Shown one piece after another: positions 25,958 through 36,891 of a stretch of DNA of 64,000 bases (position 1 is its first letter; each line of letters starts with the position of its first letter). Source of the stretch: Epiperipatus broadwayi (Eukaryota > Onychophora > Udeonychophora > Euonychophora > Peripatidae). The position numbers were made by a program, and so were the translations under genes. Location: NCBI GenBank assembly GCA_028023455.1, contig JAQFVV010012420.1, positions 4,654,001-4,718,000 on the forward strand, read 5' to 3'. Below the pieces are notes generated by a model. That model did not search any database. It saw only the letters and a program-made list of their open reading frames with translations, and had not been told where the DNA came from.

Positions 25958-26614
25958 GAAGTATATAGACAGTCTTCATTTGAAATTGGATTTAAGCATA
26001 ATACAAAAACAAAACAAAACATAAGACTATCATCATCAAAGAAATGTTATAAAATAGTATGTGTCAATATTTCTCTTGTTGCATGCATATACATTAGTGA
26101 CAAAATCCATGTATATATTAAATGTTATATAAAAATTCTGGGACCAAATAACACAAGCATATATATCAATGCTGATCATCATCAATGTTCAAAAATCTGG
26201 TCCCACATATGTACTGTCCAAAAATAAAATAATAGTTATAAATCATAATATAAATAAAATATGGACTTTCAAAGTGCCACTTGTATCGCTATTGCCTTCT
26301 AAATAATTCTAAAGAAATTATATAGATATTCACTCTCATACTTTAATTTTCTTTATGATCAGAACTAGTCTTTTAGATCACAAAGATTCTGCTGAACATG
26401 TGAATAAGAGTGAACACACAAATACTCAAGTTAGAAATAAATAAATTTGGAATAGTTTAAAATAACTGTTAAGGTTTTTGTAAATAATTTCAAGAACTTT
26501 GCATCTATGTTTAAGCACAATGTCTGCTATTAATGGCTAAAATCTGTTTTTAACTTCTAATAGATAATTTTTAATCAAAATGAATTTTTGTGAACTATTA
26601 GTTCTAACTATAAT

Positions 26615-27030
26615 AATTAAATGTCAGGAGTTACTGGGGATAAAATAAATTCCCAAAAGAAAAATAGTACTTTCAACAGATAAAAAATAATAAGGCATGG
26701 CCTAATGACATTTGGCAGAGTTGAGAAAATTCTACCATACTAGCACTGCATTGTCTTTTGTTTGCAACATGAAAATGAAACAATAGGTTTATAAAAAAGT
26801 CTATTTATTATTTATTTTTATGACTATTTTCATTCTTAAATTTTCGTGTCACTTATATTTTAATTTTAATGAATTTTTGTAAATCTTTAGAGTAAATTAA
26901 CTGTTAGTAGCTGCCAAAACCATTGGCTTAATATTTTGATTTTTTTATAATTGTAAGACCAATTTTAAGTTTTTAAAGGGAGTTTTGCTTATTTGAAAGT
27001 ATTCTTTACAAATATACACATGAAAAATAT
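26615..27030 (+). repeat. Diverged direct repeat, copy A
   Basis: Copy A aligns with 27335-27790. Shared landmarks are TACTGGGG/ATAAAA, GCATTGYCTTTTGTTT, a GAAAATRAAA block, ATAGGTTTATA-like, TAAATCTTTAGAGTAAAT-like and a final TTTTAAAGRGAGTTTT-like block. Divergence is high and the family is unknown. Confidence 0.55.
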
Positions 27031-27334
27031 TAATTTTTATAATAATTTTTATATATTTATTTCTAAACACTTTATAGCCTAACGGTTAAATAGAAGGCTG
27101 TTGTTATTGAAAATTCGATTTATTTCTATTCATGTATTATTTTTGTTTATTAACTTTACTTTTTAGACTAATTTAATTTATTGGATATAAAAATTAGAGG
27201 TCAAAAATAAAACTTATTTTGTTTCAACAATACAACCAAGAAAAAAAATCTGAAACAGCAGCATCACATATTAAGGTATTTGACATAATATAAATAATAA
27301 AAAATATTAATAATTTTATCAATTAATTAGTATA

Positions 27335-27790
27335 TCAGAAACTACTGGGATAAAAAACTAAAGATACAAAATATCTGAAGTCAAGGCTATTTAAAAAGAT
27401 GGACTATTATCATATTGTGCACAGTTGAAAGGATGTTAATGAGTTTGTATTGCATTGCCTTTTGTTTCAAATGAATGAAAATAAAAGAATAAGTTTATAT
27501 ATAATTTATTTTTTTCAATCGTATTTTTTAGAAAATAATTAAGTATTCATTATTAAATAAGTAGAAGACATTTATATTTAGATTTTTATTAAACTTCGGT
27601 AACTTTGTAAAGCAAATTATTCAAGTGAAACTTTGTTGACATCAGTCAGTAAAGAAATTTTAAATGCCTCCTGTCAATATTGTTCTTACAATTCTTTATT
27701 GATTTTTTAAAATAAAGTTCAATTTTAATATTTTAAAGATAGTTTTCATTATTTAAAGTTATGCTTTGTCAAGAAATCTGAAAATATTAA
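27335..27790 (+). repeat. Diverged direct repeat, copy B
   Basis: Same landmarks as 26615-27030, offset by about 720 bp. Either two insertions of one unknown interspersed repeat or an old tandem duplication. The repeat-like sequence continues for about 90 bp up to the RTE tail insertion at 27879. Confidence 0.55.
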
Positions 27791-27867
27791 GTTTCAGAAG
27801 AATTATTATTTATTCATTCAAACGAAATTTTATTGCCGGCAGCTACTTGTTTTTCATTAATTTACTT

Positions 27868-27878
27868 TTCAATTTAAT
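27868..27878. other. Target-site duplication of the RTE tail (left copy)
   Basis: The 11-bp sequence TTCAATTTAAT is repeated exactly at 28159-28169, bracketing the truncated RTE element. Size and exactness fit LINE target-primed insertion. Confidence 0.85.
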
Positions 27879-28158
27879 TATCATCATCATCAACCATTAT
27901 CAACCCACTGCAGGATGAAGGTCTCTCCAAGTTTAATCCATCTTTTCCGATCTTTAGCTTTTCTTCTCCACATCACCCCTGCAAACTTTCTTATTTCATT
28001 CATCCATCTCACATGTGGTCTCTTTCTGGGTCTTTTACAATCTCTTGGAATCCAGTTTAAAATTTCAATTGTCCATCTATTATCATCTCTTCTAGCAATA
28101 TGTCCAGCCCAACTCCACTTCAATCTTTTAATTTTTTCAATGAGATCAGTAACACCTG
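27879..28158 (-). mobile_element. Recent 5'-truncated RTE-type LINE insertion
   Basis: A 280-bp minus-strand insertion is bounded by the 11-bp duplication TTCAATTTAAT. Its 3' end on the minus strand is a TGATGATGATGATA run, the simple-repeat tail typical of RTE elements. The coding part is an uninterrupted RTE ORF2 C-terminus. Extreme 5' truncation, an exact duplication and an unbroken frame mark it as the youngest LINE insertion in the window. Related, older fragments lie at 33437-34141, 38930-40560 and 53942-54990. Confidence 0.9.
27890..28157 (-). pseudogene. RTE ORF2 C-terminal fragment, frame intact
   Basis: The fragment reads KRLKWSWAGHIARRDDNRW, then PHVRWMNEIRKFAG.MW, then WIKLGETFILQWVDNG and stop. 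This is the RTE ORF2 C-terminus: KW-WAGH-AR, an RPR-RP-RW-DEI block and a terminal W--LGE-F--QW. It is open from the truncation point (28157) to the natural stop. It lacks endonuclease and RT, so it cannot move itself and is not a host gene. It is a useful reference for the family because it has not decayed. Confidence 0.9.
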
Positions 28159-28169
28159 TTCAATTTAAT

Positions 28170-29284
28170 AGTCATTTTTATTTGCAAAATTAATATTTAT
28201 TTTTTAAAGTTAATTTTATTTATTGAAATCAGTATTTTCAATGAAAAATGTAAAAATTGGAAAGTAAAAGTAGATAATAAAACTATTCTTTACAATAAAA
28301 AATCTGAAAAAATAAAAAACAATCCATAATTGAAAGGGTTGGCTTTATGCATTGTTTAAGAAATTAAATATTGGCCAAACTATTTTAATTGAATATAATT
28401 CCATTTGATTTATGACAAAAATTTAATATATAATTGCAGATGATACTTGTTTGACTAAGTGTCTTGTGTTTGTGCTCATTTTTATTGTTGTTGTAAAGGT
28501 TCAGATGAATCTGTTTTGGGTTGTATTGGGTGCTTTACTCTTTCTAGTTAGCCCTAAAGTAAGCTAATTAATTTAATATCTATAAAGATATTTATCTTCT
28601 TTCATTATGAGTAATATTATGTCGATAAATAGTTCCAATGTTGATTCTATGATGATCAATCACCAATTATATCAGGTCTATATAAACAAATTTAATGTAA
28701 TGGCGCCCTTACATTGCTTAGATCATTTAAAATGTTTTACAATGCTAAAATGCTCATCATTACCATCAAAACACAGAAATTGACTTTTTTAAGTTTCTGA
28801 CAAAATTTTATGCAACAGTAACTGAAAAAAAAATTATGGAACATTATTTATAAAGTTAACAACTGATACATCTCTATAAATTTTCCATAATTTTGTCCAA
28901 AAAGTGCTTTTTTTTAAAAAAAAACATTATTTGTTTCCATGACAAACTTATGTTACATATATATAAGTCTCTGATGCTTACTGGTCAAATTAAAAATTGC
29001 TATAATGACTTCAGTGAAATAGATCTCCAGCTTCTGCATAATAAGTTTGTAATTGGATTAAACTTCAAATACTTGTTAGTATAGTATACTAGCAAACACA
29101 ATCAAAATCAGTATAATTAAAAAAAAAGGGTTTTTTGCTTAATGATATCCCAATTCTTCATGTCACTAAATCATCTCTCTTGATAATAACCTTTAAAGGT
29201 GTTTCATCTCAATGTTTCTTCTGAAAAGCAAAAACACATATTGTTAAGAATTTAATTGTCCCTCAAAATTTTATTAACAGAGTG
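28170..29284. other. AT-rich stretch without recognisable gene
   Basis: No gene recognised. It contains a T-run/A-run junction near 28910-28924 and ordinary AT-rich open frames (28893-29084). Confidence 0.55.
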
Positions 29285-29292
29285 GGTTGAAA

Positions 29293-29877
29293 ATGTCCAG
29301 AAGTCATTATAGTTCCAAAACTCCACTCCAATCTATCACTCATCAAACAGCTATTTCTGAAAATTCTAATATTTCTATTATACCATCATCAGCTAACCCT
29401 GTTGCTGGTCTTAGCATGCAGGAATCCATGTCTATTGATGGTAACCCTGAGTCTAAAATGGTATAAGTTTTTCCTTAGAGAATAATGTTACATCTATTGA
29501 TGAATTTACACTAATTCAAATGCTGAAAAAGAGAAAACTCAAAAGAAAAAAGACAATGGATAGTCAAATTTCTTAATGTTAAAGTCATTCCTGGGTTTAA
29601 ATCTGATTCTAAATCTATCAAAACAAATTTTCAGACAACTTCTACTGCAAGAGCTATTAAAAATGAACAAATCTTAGTTGAAAGTGAATTTCTCCTAAAA
29701 TCAGGTATGATTAGAGATCAGTATTGGACTAGGCAGACTTTATCTGAAGTTGCATCCTTATTACCAGAGATGAAAATTTTCTTTGATGAAGTAGACACTC
29801 ATAAGAATGCATATAGGATACAAAAGTTCAGAAGTGGCTCTTCCAATTTGACTGAGGGCTTTGTATCATGGTCTTAG
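29293..29877 (+). pseudogene. LINE ORF1-like remnant
   Basis: From ATG at 29293 the frame reads MSRSHYSSKTPLQSITHQT and continues as a Ser/Asn/Pro-rich leader to a stop near 29464. After frame breaks it resumes as FLNVKVIPGFKSDSKSIK, then ARAIKNEQILVESEFLLKSG, then GSSNLTEGFVSWS and stop. The second half is compact, charged and globular in composition, as in ORF1 RNA-binding domains. No zinc knuckle is visible. Position directly upstream of the endonuclease remnant supports ORF1. No specific family could be assigned. Confidence 0.5.
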
Positions 29878-30022
29878 AACAGCCATGCCTCCACTGAAAG
29901 AATATAGTTATGCTAATAATGTTTACTTGCTTTATTGCATATTTATGTTTAATTTTGAAAATCAGTATTTGTTTATGCACATCTTTCCTCAGATCTTATC
30001 TGTGTTTTATGTTCAATTTATT

Positions 30023-30198
30023 GGATTAAATCATGTGCTAATATGCAGCTGAAGAGATTTTTTTTTTTTCAATTAAAGTAACAAAATAAGGTTGAGTATT
30101 TTTGAAAGTTACAATACTCTCATATTTATAGCTGGTTAACTTTAACTGTAAAGAAAAAAAAACTTCTCTTCAGCTGCATATTTGTATGATTTAATCTA
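30023..30198. repeat. Inverted repeat inserted in the LINE (MITE-like)
   Basis: The left arm (30023-30070) and right arm (30153-30198) share ATATGCAGCTGAAGAGA, plus an outer GATTAAATCAT block, followed inward by T11 and A9 runs. The spacer is about 80 bp. It lies between the ORF1 and endonuclease remnants. It may be a MITE or a local fold-back duplication; no target duplication was resolved. Confidence 0.75.
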
Positions 30199-30439
30199 TT
30201 ACTTTCATTGAAGTGAAGTATAAACTTCATATTGATAAGTTTATTTGCAATCTATATAATTTTTTTTTTGTTTTCTACACAATGTTCTAGTTTTTGTGCA
30301 TTACTTTACCTCTATATGCTCCTGGTTGGAAATGTCTATACATTTGCTATGCAAATTATGTTGCTTTTTAAATTAATTGTGTCTATGTTTTCCTGTATTT
30401 TATGTTACTAATGTTTTACTACTTAAATTGTGTAGTTTA

Positions 30440-31470
30440 GTTTAGATCTCTGAATATTACCAGTATCAATGTGAGGGATATAAACTCTCCCCATCTGCTC
30501 TCTGCTATCAGTAATTGGATATCTCAATTTTTTCCTCATATTACTTTCTTTTCTAAGATATAACTTTATACTCATTCTAATATCAATCTTGCTGAATATC
30601 TTGGAAGGTTTGGGTTTTCACAGTTCTCCATTTCCAATACTAATGATGCAGGGATACATGTTTTAATTCATCATAAGCACCATTTGATTCCTTTAACATC
30701 CTTTACTTTGATCAAAATGTGATCATCATTATCTTTCATCTTTATAGTAAATGTTATCACTACAACAGACCATTCTTATAACTTAACTTATACATCATGT
30801 TAACTTATTCTTTTAACCAACTCTTTTCATATTCCTCTTTTTGTCAATTTAATATACCTTAAACTGATTTTGTAGTTAAATACATTCATCATATTAATTG
30901 TAAAATAAAGAGTATAAAGACTTTTTGCCAGCTATGCTTTCTTCTTCTATACTTTAAAACTTTCAACTCTCATTGATCTTTTATTTTGTTTGCCTGATGT
31001 TAAATTTATATTTTAATCTGTTTTTGAAACCAGTTGTTTTTTCTGTTAAATTGGCATTCTCCATTCAAATTCATACTGATCTTCATACATAAACTGTTAT
31101 TTATTATAATGATACATTAAAAGTATTGCTTAAGGCTATATCTCAGGAGGTAATACTCACTGAAATTTTACATTTATTTTACAAAGACTGATATTCTTTC
31201 TGTACAAACTACTGTAGTTTGGTTTTATTTTATCAATTTTATCCAATCAGTCATTAAATATTATATTATTAAATACAAATCACCTACAGCTTTAGTTAAG
31301 AAACTTAGTGCTATTGATTTGAAATTGAAGACCACTTTCTATGACCCAGCTTCTGTTCCTTCGATTATGTCTCTTAAGCATCAATATAAGCATACTCAAT
31401 CTATTTTGGCTGAATACCTTTCTTCTAAATATCAACCTACTCAAAATTGTTAATGACAAAGTTAAATCCA
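30440..31470 (+). pseudogene. Endonuclease remnant and linker of the third LINE
   Basis: The start reads SLNITSINVRDINSPHLLSA, close to the EEP pattern of an Asn in the first strand (ITSxNVxGxxS). LAEYLGRFGFSQFSISN and AGIHVLIHHKHHLIPL follow, as in the second and third strands of LINE endonucleases. Later catalytic motifs (GDFN, SDH) were not found. Around 31225-31440 SVIKYYIIKYKSPTALVKKL and MSLKHQYKHTQSILAEYLS resemble the helical linker between endonuclease and RT. Many stops intervene. Confidence 0.5.
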
Positions 31471-32519
31471 TTAGAATAGCTGGTCCCATAGTAGTACAAC
31501 TAAAATTTCATCAGCATTTGATTCTGTCCTATTGATACTCTCATTAAACTATTTCAATTGCATAACATTCCTGTTCACATCCTCTACATTTTAGTTAATC
31601 CTGTAATGTATACAGAAATTTTCATTACTTTTAATGGCAAAGTAACACCAGGTTTAAATCCCATAATTATATATGCAATTGATTACCAGTGACTGCTTTA
31701 TTTTTTATTACTTATATAAATCTATTGCTTCTAAAAATAGAAAACTGTCTGGTATATATCATTCATCAATTTTCATTTCCCTTCCCTCTAAGAAGTATTT
31801 TCCTTCACTTACTTCTATCCTAGAAGATTATATGACACACTATAAACATCAGTTTAACATTATTAAGTCATCTGCATGGGATATACTCTAATAGTGTTTC
31901 CTCTCATTTCAGTGCCCCCCCCCCCTTTTGCTTATAACTTTCCTGGATATGCCATTTTTAAATAAATAGATATTATGAGATATATCCTCACATCTGTTGG
32001 CTATATAACTACTTGTCCAATGTGTAGCTTCCTCTTCATGCAAAAATCTCTCTGATCAACATCTTTATTTTTCCAAAAATGACTTACTATATGCTGATTA
32101 TTAACTATACTAATGTTTTCAGAAAGAAGATTAATTCACTGTTCTCCAACTTATTTGGAATAAAAGAGATGTTGCAACTAGTATTGATATTTTTCTGAAG
32201 CATGCAAAGACAATGGGCTTTTCCTCCACTTAATCCCTACTTTTTATCTTCATCAGTCATTTAAAGCTGTTTTTAAATTTGTCTCTGCTTACCCTTATGC
32301 AATGAAATTTGTTTTAATCACCACTACTAATATTCTCCACCCAGTAAAGTTATTTTTTTTAATCCTTAGTCACATGTTCTCTAGGAAAATCCTCTTTTGG
32401 GAGACTTACAACATGACTCATAGTTACTGTCACTAACAAACAGATATTCAAAAAATTCAAATTCTGATATCTGGAACAATTTCTTTATCAAAATCAATTT
32501 AGAAGCCCTACCTAACTAG

Positions 32520-33100
32520 TCATTTTTACAAAAATATTGGCGACTGCCTTTGTTCCTTTTGTCACAAATCTGAAGAAACAATTCATAATTTTCTGCATGT
32601 GTCCTGTTCTTTTTATCTATAGAGATATGATTAAGTCAATTACTAAATCATACACTTTCCCTATTGTCATTCTCATTGACAGAATGAAATGTGATATTTC
32701 CCCTTCAATTAGAATTACTACTTTTCTTATGTTTATCCTTTGGTTCCTAAGATGCCATCATGCTTCAATCCTACATCAAAGAAATTACAATCACTGTTTT
32801 ATAATAAAATTTCAAAAAATTAAAGAGGGACAAGGCACTTGATCCTAATAACATTGTTGATGCTACATGGATCTAGGTTTCTCTTCTACCCCCATTATAA
32901 GTAGGTAGTTCTTTCTTTTTGTTGTTCTCTTTTTCCTTTCATATGTCTTTTCTACGTATTTACAAAATGTATATTTTGTAATTTTTACACCATTTCATTT
33001 GTCTGTTCTTTTGTGATATACTTTATAATATCTAATTGTAAATCATTTTTTTTCCAAATTTGTATACATTTTTTGCCTAATAAAAATGATTTTTTAAAAA
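32520..33100 (+). pseudogene. Third LINE: C-terminal zinc segment and 3' UTR
   Basis: A frame near 32536-32610 reads YKNIGDCLCSFCHKSEETIHNFL with a following Cys (HVSCSF). This is the Cys-x2-Cys, Glu-Glu, His, Cys pattern found near the C-terminus of many LINE ORF2 proteins. The open frame 32537-32842 is an out-of-frame companion. The element ends in a T-rich 3' UTR and GCCTAATAAAAATGATTTTT near 33075-33095, with a polyadenylation-type AATAAA. Confidence 0.6.
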
Positions 33101-33436
33101 AGATATATAGTCATATATACAACAAACAGAAAACTCTGGAACAAATTTAATATTCAAAATACCAATATAAAAAATAAATAATAGTTATAGTCAGTTTATA
33201 GTGGTACTGCCATCCAGGGTAGGTTTTCATGCATACTTTAAGCTGGCTATAGCTATTTTTCTTTTTATATATGAATATTTTGAATATTTTAGAGTTTATT
33301 CTAAAGTATTTTTGTATATCATATGTATATATGTACACATATGTGCACATTACTATATATATATAACATTTTAATTCTTAATAATTATTTTGCTTTTAAA
33401 ATGTATATTATTTGTTTATATATAAATGTTTCTTTT
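33101..33436. other. AT-rich spacer between two LINEs
   Basis: It holds TA/CATATG microsatellite tracts. The minus-strand frame 33147-33350 is derived from these and is not a gene. Confidence 0.55.
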
Positions 33437-33610
33437 CAACCATTTAAGTGATCCCTGTAGGATTTCTCCAAGTTTAATCCAGTTTGTTCTATCTCTAGTC
33501 TGATCCCTCCATATGACATCAGTAATCCTATTATTTCATCAATCCATCACACATTCAATCACTTTTTAAGACTTTTTACAATTAATTTAATCTATTACAT
33601 TTCTATCTGT
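33437..33610 (-). mobile_element. RTE 3' terminal segment, diverged
   Basis: The sequence around GATTTCTCCAAGTTTAATCC, followed by CTAGTCTGATC, CCATATGACATCAG and TTTCATCAATCCATC, aligns with the intact RTE tail at 27879-28158 (GGTCTCTCCAAGTTTAATCC and following). Transitions and small gaps are frequent. Confidence 0.7.
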
Positions 33611-33885
33611 AATAATAATTTAACAAAGATATTTTAGTTGTTATTCTAATTCATTATTATCAATCTATATTTTATTATTATCTGATAATTTTTTCAATAT
33701 TTCTTGAAAATATAAAGCATTAATACCAAAAATCCATTATCATCTGCAAAATATATATGGCTTAAATAATCTCCATTTACTTTTACCATGTAAGCACCCC
33801 ATTTTGATCCACAAAATGCTTCTTGTAAAACTTGTAAAAAAGTTTTGGAGATATGAATTCAGCCTGCCATATACCCTTCTCATTA

Positions 33886-34141
33886 TTAATTTTTTAGTAT
33901 TACTATGTAATCTCTAATCATTGCTGTTACATTTTGATAATATCCTGGCTCTATATGTTGATGATCCAATGCTTTAATTACTTCAGAAATGTTTATACAA
34001 TCAAAAGGCTTTTTATGATCTACACATCTAAAACATAACAGCAACTCAAATTCATTAATTTCTTCCACTACATGGATGTACTGTGCTAAAACTCCCTTTA
34101 ATTCCAGCTTATTCTTTTGGTTCACTAGAATCCAAAGTTCA
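33886..34141 (-). pseudogene. RTE reverse transcriptase fragment
   Basis: The minus frame 33886-34125 reads LKGVLAQYIHVVEEINEFEL, then LCFRCVDHKKPFDCINISEV and IKALDHQHIEPGYYQNV. This is the RTE block with the first catalytic Asp: the family pattern is FVDYKKAFDCI, here CVDHKKPFDCI, so the Asp is kept. The frame ends a few bases before the LTR element. The downstream catalytic FADD block is not present to the left, where about 33710-33800 keeps only a degraded HL-FADD-like region and then the 3' tail. Confidence 0.8.
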
Positions 34142-34145
34142 CCAT

Positions 34146-36190
34146 TATAACGATCGAAATGAAAGTGAAGATCGAATCTAACTGCAAAAACAATATCTGC
34201 AACTACCAGGGCACCATCTAGGCATTTGAGCCTAGAAAAATTTATAAAGTAGGCAGATATGCGCTGTTAAGATTCCACTTTATTTAAATATTCCGATCGT
34301 TAGCCCAAGTCACTAGCTCAGCGGAGACGCAGAGATAAAAATCTATATCTTAATTTATATCTTAAATATAAAAGAATAAAAGCCACTGCCAGAAATTAAC
34401 ACATAAAAATATTTATTTACGCACATATAAAATCATTCTAAATTCGAGGAATAGGTTTAACATTTTTAGATTTTTATATTACTCTTTAATTGTACATTTA
34501 CATTAATTTCAATGAGTTTAATATTTTATTTAGATGGTCAAGTATGAATAGACTACATAGATTTGCATTTGAAAATAAAACATTCTATCCCTATTTAACC
34601 TTAGGCTAAAATTCACAGTCAAACCGGCATCAATCCATCTGATACATTTATGTATTCAATGTAGCATGAAAATACAACAGCACAAATATACTATACTGTC
34701 AGGAATGGACATCTGAACAGGATAGTTAGAGAAAACATTGACTCTTGTCCAATACAGGAATATGACGTCTGTATAGCAAGAAGAACAATAAAATAAAAAC
34801 TCCATAGGAAGGGACCGCGATCCTTTTTGCCGACTTACAATCCCATCCATAGGCAAAGGGTTGGTGCGGTGTATTCAGCGATTCTGCACGTAGCGAAACT
34901 TATACTACATCTACTAATTACACAAATATATCCAATCCATTGACCCAATTCAACAACGACACAAATAACCTAAGATTACCCTCCCCTAATATAACTTTAC
35001 AAATCTATATAGCCATTCACGCCCGACTTAAATTTAACATTTAAATACGTTCGCACAAATGCATTTTATAAAATTTGTTTTAAAATGTTGAGTACAGATC
35101 AGCTGCACAGATTCCACGGTCAAAAACATTCCAAATTAAACACAACCGATCAAAATACAAAGTCCTCGATAAACGTCACTTGCATAGGGAATATACAAAT
35201 CCTATTAGCATTCATCGTAAGATGCTTGCAGTGATATCGTTGACATATATTCTAATCGAATGTGAAAACCACCACATTATCAACCGCTAACGAATCTATG
35301 CAACGTCTATACCCAACCTTAAATTCCCTCATTTAAAATTTAAACAATAAATAATTTATACAATAAGAAAAAAAAAATGGAAATGATTTTTATCAATCGG
35401 AAAACATATAAAATTAAACATTATTAATTTGATTTTAAACTTAAAAAAGTCAGATAGAAGTTCATAAGCTTGAACGAAAGTTCTTAATTATTTTTCAATT
35501 TAGAGTTCATGTCAATTTAGCTTACGGTAGAAGAGTCCAGGTTCCTGTTTTTAATTCCCGCGACGTCTCCATTGGAAGATAATGTTCTGGAGGTAGGATT
35601 AGCTGGTTCCATTCTTGTATCACAGTCTTTTCATTTTATATATTTTTTTTAAAACAAACAAAAAAAAATGAGAGAGAACAGTAAGTGCGTCCTACCGTTC
35701 TCATCAAATCAAGTCCAAAAAAAAAACTGTCTGGAACTCAATATTTCTCTTTTTATAGTAAATCTCCAGATTGAATGAACAAAGACGTCACTAATCCAAA
35801 TTTTTGTTCGGGTCCGGGCTGAGGCTTGGTGCTTCCATTGGTCAAGATAAAATCTCTTTATTCTCTTATCTAATTTACGCTCTGACTTTTTAATTAGACA
35901 GCTTTTGGATAATTAATAAACAATCATTTCCATTTACAGATTACAGGAATTAATTAATACCTGTTTTTATTTTTCAATCTTATACTTTTTTTTTTTTTAT
36001 AAAAAAGTACGTTCAAATACTTATTTATTTGTTTTTTTAAAAAAAAAATATTTTTAAAGTTTGGCATCTGTGCGAATGTATATACGTTTAACAAACATTT
36101 TAATTTTAGCGTTTAGTTTTTTACTTTTATTTGCGAACTTTTAAGTTTTTATTTTAAATTAATGTAATGACCTATTTATATATCGTTACA
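34146..36190 (-). repeat. 3' LTR of the long-LTR element
   Basis: Direct copy of 36892-38925. At many differing sites one copy keeps CG where the other has TG or CA, in both directions. This points to independent decay of methylated CpG after insertion. A 3-bp indel (GAA) near 34770 distinguishes the copies. Confidence 0.92.
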
Positions 36191-36891
36191 TATCAGTAAA
36201 CTTCCTCAAAAAACAAAAAACATTAAAAAAAAAGACTTTACTTAGTGTTAGTAATTACGTTACACAAATTGATTATATATGAAAATTTCAAAAAGACAAA
36301 ACTTTTTTTTTTACAAGACAAAACCGTAATTACACACAAATATAATGATTAAAAAAATGTTGACTGATGATTCCTTCTTTCCAGCTAAATTTCTACCCCC
36401 TCCCTTCCAAGTTTCATTTCTCCTACCTTTAACTATTACTTAGGCAAGTTTGAACGATTAGATTTTAATTTAACAAGACTTTTTTTAAAAAAAAATATGA
36501 TTTAGATTTATTATTACGTTTTGTTTATTACTTTTTATTCCTCGTATTTCTCTTTACATATGCGCAATTTTTCTTACTGGCAGTACCTTTAAGACAAAAT
36601 TTCAAACTGTAACTCCACATCAATACAACAAATATATTTATACTAATTTCAGAAAAATATTAAGGGCATGGTTTATTTTCAAAAGTACTAGTGGTTTATT
36701 AAACATCTGGCTATAACTTTACGTTAGTACAAAAATGTACTTATTTCAGAAAAACAACAAATGTTATTTGCATGATTCACTTTTAAAATTTTCAGGGCAC
36801 TCGTGATTTATTAAAGAGAGAAAATTTCATCATCACCAATTCCCCTTCTCAGGGGCAATCTCTGAGGTAAGGCCCCACATTGGGCGCCAAT
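36191..36891 (-). other. Internal region of the long-LTR element (non-coding)
   Basis: These 701 bp have no protein motif on either strand. The region is AT-rich with T-run/A-run junctions (near 36481-36495). The part next to the primer site (36830-36890) is less AT-rich and may be the leader or packaging region. No clear polypurine tract is seen next to the 3' LTR. Confidence 0.75.
36872..36889 (-). promoter_or_regulatory. tRNA primer-binding site
   Basis: The minus strand reads TGGCGCCCAATGTGGGGC, starting two bases inside the 5' LTR end. TGGCGCCCAA is a common PBS start in LTR retroelements, complementary to a tRNA 3' end ending in GGGCGCCA. The primer tRNA cannot be named from this alone. 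Confidence 0.8.

Larger units (their letters stand above)
29285..33100 (+). mobile_element. Decayed LINE of a third type (possibly L1/Tx1-like)
   Basis: Plus-strand coding remnants run from an ORF1-like start at 29293 to an AATAAAA-type 3' end near 33085. In order there is a Ser-rich ORF1-like protein (29293-29877), an endonuclease N-terminus (about 30440-30720), scattered LINE-like peptides, and a Cys-Cys-His-Cys segment near the end (about 32556-32600). Codon use differs from the CR1-like and RTE elements, with many T-rich codons. The RT core could not be found, so the middle is deleted or destroyed. The L1/Tx1 suggestion rests on the terminal zinc motif and the A-rich 3' end. It is broken by many stops and by an inverted-repeat insertion at 30023-30198. 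Confidence 0.6.

Noticed and set aside
27073-27130. A second tRNA-like head (TAACGGTTAAATAG and AATTCGATTTAT).
   Set aside because: The box matches are weak and no tail or stem support was found.
34656-34856. Minus-strand frame repeated almost identically at 37402-37599, which looks like a conserved gene pair.
   Set aside because: Both lie at the same place in the two LTRs; the similarity comes from LTR duplication. The older solo LTR does not keep the frame and a 3-bp indel changes it.
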